Shown here piece after piece: positions 1-6,952 of a stretch of DNA of 7,907 nucleotides; positions within the stretch are counted from its first letter, which is position 1; each line of letters opens with the position of its first letter. This DNA is from Anaerohabitans sp036788095 (GTDB taxonomy: Bacteria > Zhuqueibacterota > Zhuqueibacteria > Residuimicrobiales > Residuimicrobiaceae). The notes below the pieces were generated by a model, which saw only the letters and a list, made by a program, of their open reading frames with translations, did not search any database and was not told the DNA's origin. A program made the position numbers and the translations under genes. The stretch spans positions 1-7,907 of the forward strand of contig DAIQOA010000198.1 in assembly GCA_036788095.1 (NCBI GenBank). Reading direction: 5' to 3'.

Positions 1-869
1 AACGCGTACACTTGATGATCGGTGCAGCCGAAAACCACCAGTGAATCATCGACCGCTGCAGCCTGATAAACGCCGCCACCCACCGGCTGTCTCCATTTCA
101 CGGATCCATCCCTCATTCGCAGAGCATAGAACGTACCCGCGGTGGTGCCAAAGTAGAGTACGCTGTCGCGGCAAACCGGCGCGCTGCGGATGGTTCCTTC
201 TGCGGCAAATGTCCAATCCGGTTGCAGGTCCAGGGTGAAGGCTTGAACCTCGGCAGGTTCCACAGCGAGCACAATGCGGCCATGGCCAAAGGAGGGAATG
301 GACGCCGCCGGCTTGTGCAGGTTCACCGAACAGAGATCGCGCCCGTCCTCCAATGCATAGGCGGACAGTCCTCCTGCGATCTGCGCCACGTAGATGCGGC
401 TGCCCACCAGCAAGGGTTCCCCCCGACACGGTCCAACGGTGCGGCGCCAATCAAAGCGGCCCGATGGCAGGTGGTAACTCTGCAGATTGTTTTCACCGTG
501 GCTTTGCAGCAGTACCAGCTTTTCGCCGGCCAGCATCTGGGCAAAGGGGTTGTTGGCCGGGAGTCGAATCCTTCCCAGGCTTTTTCCGTCCTGCAAACGC
601 AGGGCGACCTGCCGGCCGTCCATCATGCTGACGTAGACCCGGTGTCCTTTCGCCAGCAAAGTCGGCATGGCAGTGGCTGAGGTGCGATAGGTCCACGCGA
701 GCTCCAGTGGCCAGGACGGTGCAGCGGGGGTTGAGGCCGACCGGCCCGGATCGCCGCCGTGTTGCAGCCAGGCGCTGGAGAGATCAAACGGCTCCTGCTG
801 CACGGTCAGAGAGCGGCAGGAGAGAAGCAGCCCGAGTGCCATCCAGCTTATCCGCGTAGCGCACCTCAT
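1..869 (-). CDS. PQQ-type beta-propeller probable lipoprotein (BamB-like fold), C-terminus beyond the window edge
   Basis: This frame is open from an ATG at 869 to the left edge, giving 289 visible residues with no stop. Residues 1-17 look like a signal peptide (basic start, then hydrophobic WMALGLLL) ending in LLSC with Cys18. That is a relaxed lipobox, so the mature protein is probably lipid-anchored in the periplasm. After it comes W-LQHGGDPGRS (about 34-44), resembling the W-x-x-x-GGDPxRTG opening common in PQQ-like propeller proteins, then W59TY. Propeller blades follow, each with a hydrophobic strand, a short turn and a DG or G pair: about 71-101, 154-184, 231-262 (VLYFGTTAGTFYALRMRDGS) and 272 onward. 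BamB and quinoprotein dehydrogenases share this fold. No dehydrogenase catalytic segment is visible, so a structural or binding role is more likely. The start directly follows the TGA of the protease-barrel gene and a weak GGATGGG lies 8 bases upstream, suggesting coupled translation. The fold is fairly sure; the function is unknown. Confidence 0.82.
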   Translation of the reverse strand, partial: MRCATRISWMALGLLLSCRSLTVQQEPFDLSSAWLQHGGDPGRSASTPAAPSWPLELAWTYRTSATAMPTLLAKGHRVYVSMMDGRQVALRLQDGKSLGRIRLPANNPFAQMLAGEKLVLLQSHGENNLQSYHLPSGRFDWRRTVGPCRGEPLLVGSRIYVAQIAGGLSAYALEDGRDLCSVNLHKPAASIPSFGHGRIVLAVEPAEVQAFTLDLQPDWTFAAEGTIRSAPVCRDSVLYFGTTAGTFYALRMRDGSVKWRQPVGGGVYQAAAVDDSLVVFGCTDHQVYA

Positions 870-3836
870 TCAGAAATCCCATCCAAAGAAAAACTGGGTG
901 AACCATTTATTTTCCATATCCCAGGATGCGGGGCGGTAGAATTTATTCGGCTCAGTGATGGTGAATTTCCGGCCCAGGTCAAACCGTAACAACAACATGC
1001 CTGCCAAATTCATCCGTATGCCGAATCCAGTGCTGCCCAGCACCTGTTCCAGTTGGTGATCCCAGGCATTGCCCGTGTCCACGAACAGGGCGCCGCGCAG
1101 TCCGTTGAACGCTACGCCGCCAAAGGGAAAGTGGACGATGAACCGGTCGATGAATGGAAACCGGAGCTCATTGCTCACCAGTGCCAGTTTGGTCCCCCAC
1201 AGACGCCAGAAGCGATACCCGCGCAGGTCCCAGCTGCCGCCCATATAAAAGGGCGTCGCCTCTCTGCCGTTGTTGATCTGGGTCCAGAGGCGGACGGCAT
1301 GGGTGATCTGCTGGCTGACGCGAAAATAGCGGCGATAATCGAAGAGCAGGCTGACAAAGTTGACGTTGGAATTCGCCACATCCAGAGTATACCCCAGGGT
1401 CAGGTTCATGCGTTGGCCGTCCACCGGGCCGGAGGATCCCCACAACGAGTTGTCGTGAATAAAGGAGAAGAATTGAGAGGCCAGCAGAGCCTGACGCCGG
1501 TGGTCTCTGGCGTACCACTCTTTATCCGAATAACGCAGATTCAAGCTGGCCTCGCTGCGGCTGAACTTGGACAGCGGATAACTCAGAGCGCCGAAACCGC
1601 CCACCCGCCGTTCCCAGAACCACTCATCGTAGCGGTTATAGTAACGGCCGGCGAAATGATAGCCGCCGATGGCAGAGTTGATCCGGCGGGAGAGATCGGT
1701 GCGTGACACCGCCACGTTAAAGCTGGAGAGCAGCTCGCTTTGGCTGCGCGCCGAGTTGCTGAACAGAAAAAAATACTGGTAATTGCCCAGCATATCCGAG
1801 ATCACCAGTTGCGCCCCGCCTGAGGTGCCAAAGATAGGATCCTGGGTGATCTGGCTCTGGGCGATATCGAGGTTGTATTTGGGTTTGTATTTGAACTCTT
1901 TGATGGTGGAGATGCCATCGATCCGTTCATGGCGCCAGGAGGCGACCTGCTGCGGCAGGGAGTCCTGTTCAGCGGCAGGGCAATGGTCGTACAGCGCGGC
2001 CGGATTTTCCAGCCAGTGCAGATGGTAGCCGAAATTCTCGAATGCGGTGAACAACAGGTCGCTCTGGCGCGTCCAGGCCGGGTCCAAGGCGCCGGTGACA
2101 ATGCGGGTGATCTGTTTGAGCGGCAGGCTCAGACTGTCGCCGGGCTGTTGGAAACGCGCCAGCCAGAGGTTGTTCGTCCCGCTGCGGTCCGAGGTGAACG
2201 CAAGAAACCGGCTGTCCGGCGACCAGCGTGGAGTGTGATCGTTGAACGCGCCGTGGGTCAGATAATGAATCCGATTGTCGTGCAGACTCATGAGAAAAAG
2301 ATGATAGTCGCCCTGTTGTCCGCCGACGCCGCGGTCCGAGCTGAAAGCCAGGAACCGGCCGTCCGGCGATAGGGCTGGATCGCGGTCGTCAAATGCGTCA
2401 TCCGTGAGCTGGGTGAGCTGCCGGGTCCGGCGGTCGAACGCATAGAGATCGCACCGGCCGCTGAAAGCCAGTCCGGAAAAAAACAGGCGCCGGCCGTCCG
2501 CGGACCAGGAGGGGGAGAAGAGGGAGACCAGTTCATCGAACGCATGCGATTCGACGATTTTTTTATCCTCGATATTCATCACATAGAGCCGGTCCCGTTC
2601 GCCGCTCTTGGAGACAAACGCGAGTTCGCCGGCCTCGTTGACGTCGATGCCGCTGCTGAGCAGATGAATGGATTCGAATTCCGGGGAGCGCTCGCCGGCC
2701 ACCAGGATCTCCGTTTTAGCCTCCTGCTCCGCGGCCGTAAGCGCGGCCCGATAGATGTTGGAATAGCCGGTCCGGTTGGAGATAAAGACCACGTTCTGAG
2801 AATCGCCGGATGAATAATAGGCGGGCTTGATGTTGATGCCATGCCGGGTCAGTTTACGGCTGATCATGCGTGCGGCGTCACTGGATTCCAGAAGAGGGTA
2901 TTTCTCTTTTTTTAAATGATAGAGCCATTTCTCGTCAAAGCCGCGGTAATCCACCCCCAGCGTCCGTTTCATCACTTCGCTGAACAGTTTGCTGGTCCAG
3001 CAGTTTTCCATCAGCTGGAGAATTTTATCTTCTCCCCAGGTCTCGGCGATGTATTTCATCACCGCCTGGCCCTCTTTGTACATGAGAAAGGAACCGCTGA
3101 TCTGGTGCATTTGAGCAAGCGGAAACAGATAGTGGTTGAGCACGGCATCGCGGATAAACATCTCGGCCTCAGAGTCCCAGCCGGCCGACCAGTATTCCGC
3201 CAGCCCTTCCATGAACCACAGGGGCGGCTGCGGATGGTTCATCAGTTTGTGGTCGCGAAGCACGCTCTCCACTTTGCTGTGGGTAAAGACATGCACCAGC
3301 TCGTGACGGATGACCTGTTGGAATTGGGAGATCGATCCATTGGCCGGCACGACCACGCGGCCTTTGAGGAATTCAAAAAAACCGCCCACGCCCTCGGGGA
3401 TAAGACTGGAGATGGTGTTGGTCTCCTGAAAGTGAGCGTGCGTGGCGTAAAAGATCAACGGAATGCGGCGGTCGATGTTGTGGTTGAACTTGCGTTCCAG
3501 CGTGGCATAGCTCTGTTCCGCATAGCGGGCGCCGATCTCGGCCAGCTCGCGCATCTCGGGATAGTAATAGATCTCAAAATGTTCGGTCTGCAGAATGCGC
3601 CAGTCAAAGTGGTGATAGATGATCTTGTTGCGGCCGAAATAGTATTGGCCGGACGCGGCGCAGGGCCAGATGAACACAACGGCGCACAGGATGATCAGGA
3701 GCCAGTGCAGCGTTTTTTCGTTCCTGAGACTGCGCTGCAGGCTGCGCTTCGCTCCCCGGCCGTTGATCGGGGCAAGCCTGCCATCTTGGGGAAAGGCAGG
3801 GAGATATCCGCCGCCGAACGTCAAGCGGATTCTCAC
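870..3836 (-). CDS. Outer-membrane fusion protein: gluzincin metalloprotease + TolB-like propeller + Omp85-family beta-barrel
   Basis: The protein has 988 residues. A long basic N-terminus (1-42) precedes a hydrophobic stretch (43-60) and AASG/Q, a plausible export signal. Residues about 64-315 resemble peptidase MA-like domains: HELVH at 178-182 gives the two zinc histidines and catalytic Glu179, and E210 in WFMEGLAEYWS is the likely third zinc ligand. Residues about 335-612 hold six WD40/PD40-type repeats as in TolB, the clearest being SPSWSADGRRLFFSG (441-455), DPALSPDGRFLAFSSDR (486-502) and TPRWSPDSRFLAFTSDR (535-551). Residues about 665-988 form an Omp85/surface-antigen barrel: LRGY at 871-874 matches the conserved VRGF/Y loop motif, followed by ELRFPF (890-895), LRGALFVDTGNAW (913-925) and a terminal Phe as in barrels inserted by BAM. 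No POTRA domain is seen; protease and propeller occupy that place. The GTG start overlaps the preceding stop by one base and has AAGGG six bases upstream. Substrate and orientation of the soluble domains are unknown. Automatic annotation may call it a Tol biopolymer transport protein, which undersells it. Confidence 0.9.
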   Translation of the reverse strand: MRIRLTFGGGYLPAFPQDGRLAPINGRGAKRSLQRSLRNEKTLHWLLIILCAVVFIWPCAASGQYYFGRNKIIYHHFDWRILQTEHFEIYYYPEMRELAEIGARYAEQSYATLERKFNHNIDRRIPLIFYATHAHFQETNTISSLIPEGVGGFFEFLKGRVVVPANGSISQFQQVIRHELVHVFTHSKVESVLRDHKLMNHPQPPLWFMEGLAEYWSAGWDSEAEMFIRDAVLNHYLFPLAQMHQISGSFLMYKEGQAVMKYIAETWGEDKILQLMENCWTSKLFSEVMKRTLGVDYRGFDEKWLYHLKKEKYPLLESSDAARMISRKLTRHGINIKPAYYSSGDSQNVVFISNRTGYSNIYRAALTAAEQEAKTEILVAGERSPEFESIHLLSSGIDVNEAGELAFVSKSGERDRLYVMNIEDKKIVESHAFDELVSLFSPSWSADGRRLFFSGLAFSGRCDLYAFDRRTRQLTQLTDDAFDDRDPALSPDGRFLAFSSDRGVGGQQGDYHLFLMSLHDNRIHYLTHGAFNDHTPRWSPDSRFLAFTSDRSGTNNLWLARFQQPGDSLSLPLKQITRIVTGALDPAWTRQSDLLFTAFENFGYHLHWLENPAALYDHCPAAEQDSLPQQVASWRHERIDGISTIKEFKYKPKYNLDIAQSQITQDPIFGTSGGAQLVISDMLGNYQYFFLFSNSARSQSELLSSFNVAVSRTDLSRRINSAIGGYHFAGRYYNRYDEWFWERRVGGFGALSYPLSKFSRSEASLNLRYSDKEWYARDHRRQALLASQFFSFIHDNSLWGSSGPVDGQRMNLTLGYTLDVANSNVNFVSLLFDYRRYFRVSQQITHAVRLWTQINNGREATPFYMGGSWDLRGYRFWRLWGTKLALVSNELRFPFIDRFIVHFPFGGVAFNGLRGALFVDTGNAWDHQLEQVLGSTGFGIRMNLAGMLLLRFDLGRKFTITEPNKFYRPASWDMENKWFTQFFFGWDF
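3712..3833. repeat. Hairpin-rich segment encoding the atypical N-terminal extension; possible dispersed repeat
   Basis: This stretch codes for the first ~40 residues of the protease-barrel protein, before its signal segment. It contains CCTGCC/GGCAGG (3777-3782 with 3795-3800, 12-base loop), CCCC/GGGG (3754-3757 with 3769-3772) flanked by GCTT/AAGC (3746-3749 with 3774-3777), and an imperfect 12-base tandem (3723-3734 and 3735-3746) that encodes RSLQRSLR. The structure is seen directly. That it is a member of a genome-wide repeat family is a guess from its look: adjacent GC-rich stems and a reading frame unlike a normal signal-peptide n-region. No second copy was noticed in this window. Confidence 0.3.
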
Positions 3837-4951
3837 TACAAGCCCTTTTGGTAAAAGCGATAGGTTTTATAGCGGCGGGCGTTGAGATCTTCCAACGCGC
3901 CGATCATGCGCTGGTTGGTTTCGACGATCATGGAACATTCGGAATCCGTGTAGCCCATCTTGACGCCCTGTTCGATCGTGTTGAGGTAGAACGCCACATC
4001 GATGCCGCGATGGCGGTGTTCTTTGAGCACGCCCATGGCGATGGTGCGCAGACGGTGAACCTGGCGGCTGTGCCAGAGGATTTTCACCCATCCAAAGGGG
4101 AAAAGCCGTCCGTTCGCTTTTTGCAGCGCCGGATTCAAGTCCTTGATGGAGAGCGAGAAACCGATGCATTCGCCATCCACTTCGGCAAAATAGGTCAGCT
4201 CAGGGACCGCCACCAGCCTGAGCTCTTTGGCCAATTCTTCGATCTGCCTGTCGGTCATGGGCACATGGCCCCAGTTCTCCATCCAGGCGTCGGAAAAAAT
4301 GCGGCCCACCTGACGCACGCGTTGCGGAAATTCCTTCCTGGAGAGCGGGACGATCTTGAGCCCCTGTTGGCGTAAAATACGATCGCGAACCCGCCGGTAC
4401 GCCGGTTTCAAGGCAACGTCCTTGTCGACGAGAAAAGCGTACCAGTCGATGGCTTTTTCGAAACCGGCCTGCACCAGCAGGTCGTTATAGTAGGGCGGAT
4501 TATAGGCCAGCAGGATGACCGGCAGGGAATCGAATCCTTCATAGAGCATGCCGCTGACGTCGTACAAGGAAAAGCTCAGGGGGCCGAGGATGCGGGTTTT
4601 TCCCCGCTGGTGCAGCCAGCGGGAGGCGGCGTCGAGCAATTGCGCCGCTGCCTCGGGATGATTCTGGCACTCAAAGAATCCGAAAAAGCCGGTCAACGGA
4701 TCGTGAACCTTTTCGTACTGGCGGTTGATGTGGCCGGAGATGCGACCCACCGGCCTGTTGCCCTCGTAGGCGAGCCAGTAGCAGGCCTCGCCGAATTCAA
4801 AAAACGACCCGGTCTGGGGATTGAGGAATTTCCGTGTATCGGAGATCAAGGGTGGAACCCAATAGGGATCCCGGTGGTAAATCTGCCACGGCAGACGGAT
4901 AAACGCGTTGAGTTCTGACTTGGATTCGACCTGTTTGATCCTGATCGCCAT
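3836..4951 (-). CDS. GNAT-fold acyltransferase-like protein (YghO-like family)
   Basis: The protein has 371 residues from the ATG at 4951. A GTG five codons upstream (4966) is also in frame, but AAAGGA at 4958-4963 lies exactly six bases before the ATG and overlaps the codons just after the GTG, so the ATG is preferred. The sequence resembles a widespread group of roughly 370-residue cytosolic proteins with a GNAT fold, including E. coli YghO. Recognisable blocks are WVPPL (31-35), GFFGFFEC (88-95), GPLSFSLYDVSG (123-134), YNPPYY (150-155) and AWMENWGHVPMT (222-233). Near the C-terminus is an acetyl-CoA-binding-like motif, GVLKEHRHRGID (307-318), then a helix and SMIVETN (340-346). The N-terminal half probably holds a second, degenerate GNAT-like half. 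No substrate is known to me for this family. It is probably the first gene of a minus-strand operon: its stop TAG shares a G with the GTG of the outer-membrane protease-barrel gene. No signal peptide or membrane segment is seen. Confidence 0.85.
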   Translation of the reverse strand: MAIRIKQVESKSELNAFIRLPWQIYHRDPYWVPPLISDTRKFLNPQTGSFFEFGEACYWLAYEGNRPVGRISGHINRQYEKVHDPLTGFFGFFECQNHPEAAAQLLDAASRWLHQRGKTRILGPLSFSLYDVSGMLYEGFDSLPVILLAYNPPYYNDLLVQAGFEKAIDWYAFLVDKDVALKPAYRRVRDRILRQQGLKIVPLSRKEFPQRVRQVGRIFSDAWMENWGHVPMTDRQIEELAKELRLVAVPELTYFAEVDGECIGFSLSIKDLNPALQKANGRLFPFGWVKILWHSRQVHRLRTIAMGVLKEHRHRGIDVAFYLNTIEQGVKMGYTDSECSMIVETNQRMIGALEDLNARRYKTYRFYQKGL

Positions 4952-4957
4952 TTCCGA

Positions 4958-4963
4958 TCCTTT
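4958..4963 (-). promoter_or_regulatory. Shine-Dalgarno of the GNAT-like gene
   Basis: AAAGGA on the minus strand with a six-base spacer to the ATG at 4951. It decides between that ATG and the in-frame GTG at 4966, which has no comparable site at the right distance. Confidence 0.7.
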
Positions 4964-5031
4964 CACCGGGTCCCTGGGAGCTGAGCCAAAGCGGTGCAGC
5001 CCCTGGCCGGTCGTTTTAGCGCAAAAAGATA

Positions 5032-5060
5032 TTGATTTTTATCCGAATTATTGCTATACT
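5032..5060 (+). promoter_or_regulatory. Sigma-70-type promoter of rpsT with extended -10
   Basis: The -35 is TTGATT (5032-5037), the spacer is 17 bases, and the -10 is TATACT (5055-5060), preceded by TGC, which makes an extended -10 (TGn). Transcription would begin near 5067, giving a leader of about 25 bases before the rpsT ATG. The region is AT-rich against a GC-rich background. Hexamers and spacing are close to the housekeeping consensus, consistent with strong constitutive expression of a ribosomal protein gene. Confidence 0.8.
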
Positions 5061-5083
5061 ATAGGCCTATGATTAAACGTTAA

Positions 5084-5088
5084 GAGGG
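5084..5088 (+). promoter_or_regulatory. Shine-Dalgarno of rpsT, short spacing
   Basis: GAGGG on the plus strand ends three bases before the ATG at 5092, closer than the usual five to nine. If pairing uses the AAGAGG register (5082-5087), the gap is four bases. No better site is present upstream in the short leader. Confidence 0.55.
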
Positions 5089-5091
5089 AAA

Positions 5092-5346
5092 ATGGCACAC
5101 CACAAATCAGCAATCAAGAGAATTCGTCAGAGCGCCAAAGCGGCTGAGCGCAACAAAGCGTACAAGTCCGAACTCAAGACCGCGCTCAAAAAGGTGCGCG
5201 CTGCCGGCAACAAACAGGATGCGCAAAAGCTATACAAGGAGACCGCATCCCTGTTGGACAAACTGGCCGGGAAACGCATCATCCATAGCAACACCGCCTC
5301 CAATCATAAATCCAAATTGGCCAAAGTTGTCAACAAACTCTCCTGA
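5092..5346 (+). CDS. rpsT: Small ribosomal subunit protein bS20
   Basis: The 84-residue, highly basic, almost wholly helical protein matches bS20, which binds 16S rRNA in the body of the 30S subunit early in assembly. Diagnostic features are the opening MAHHKSAIKRIRQS (1-14; compare E. coli MANIKSAKKRAIQS) and the C-terminal block GKRIIHSNTASNHKSKL (60-76), equivalent to the KGLIHKNKAARHKANL region. The length is normal for the family (about 85-90). The gene stands alone: it has its own promoter upstream, a hairpin terminator 68 bases after the stop, and divergent and convergent neighbours. It begins with ATG, whereas E. coli rpsT uses UUG as part of autogenous control, so that mechanism is not suggested here. 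Confidence 0.97.
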   Translation: MAHHKSAIKRIRQSAKAAERNKAYKSELKTALKKVRAAGNKQDAQKLYKETASLLDKLAGKRIIHSNTASNHKSKLAKVVNKLS

Positions 5347-5413
5347 GCGAGGATTCTCTTTCCGTTGTTGCGCCGCGCCGCACTGAATGCGTTTCGGTTG
5401 AGGAAAAGAGCTT

Positions 5414-5444
5414 AAAAAAACCGGCTGATCAGGCCGGTTTTTTT
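5414..5444. terminator. Bidirectional rho-independent terminator shared by rpsT and guaB
   Basis: A seven-A run and CCGGC (5414-5425) pair perfectly with GCCGG and a seven-T run (5433-5444) around a seven-base loop, TGATCAG. Read on plus it is a GC stem plus T-tract after rpsT. Read on minus it presents the same stem and U-tract 25 bases after the guaB stop. The 67 bases between rpsT and this hairpin hold a further weak pairing, CTCTTTCC (5356-5363) with GGAAAAGAG (5402-5410, one bulged A), enclosing CGCA/TGCG (5379-5382 with 5388-5391). This may extend the structured 3' end on the plus strand. Confidence 0.92.
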
Positions 5445-5469
5445 ATTGATGGCTGAAACGGCGATGGCA

Positions 5470-6939
<1,470 letters not shown>

Positions 6940-6945
6940 GAGACT

Positions 6946-6952
6946 CTCCCTT
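6946..6952 (-). promoter_or_regulatory. guaB Shine-Dalgarno overlapping the hutH stop codon
   Basis: The minus strand reads TAA then GGGAG; the last two bases of the hutH stop are the first bases of AAGGGAG, and six bases follow before the guaB ATG. This suits ribosomes finishing hutH reinitiating at guaB, and it fixes the guaB start at 6939. Confidence 0.75.

Noticed and set aside
46..450. A 134-codon minus-strand open frame inside the lipoprotein gene
   Set aside because: It is out of phase with the PQQ-propeller frame, which stays open from 869 to the window edge and has a signal peptide and blade repeats.
870..872. TGA recoding (selenocysteine or readthrough) joining the barrel and lipoprotein genes
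   Set aside because: The barrel already ends in the expected terminal Phe, and a signal peptide with a lipobox follows the ATG directly; no specific recoding structure was recognised.
1053..1706. A 217-codon plus-strand open frame over the barrel region
   Set aside because: The opposite strand encodes the clear Omp85-like barrel in phase; this frame has no recognisable features.
2916..3854. A 312-codon plus-strand open frame antisense to the protease domain
   Set aside because: It covers the conserved HEXXH-domain coding sequence on the other strand and has no recognisable domain or ribosome site; a shadow frame.
4952..4966. The upstream GTG start (4966) for the GNAT-like gene
   Set aside because: AAAGGA at 4958-4963 is positioned for the ATG at 4951, and it would lie inside the coding sequence if the GTG were used.
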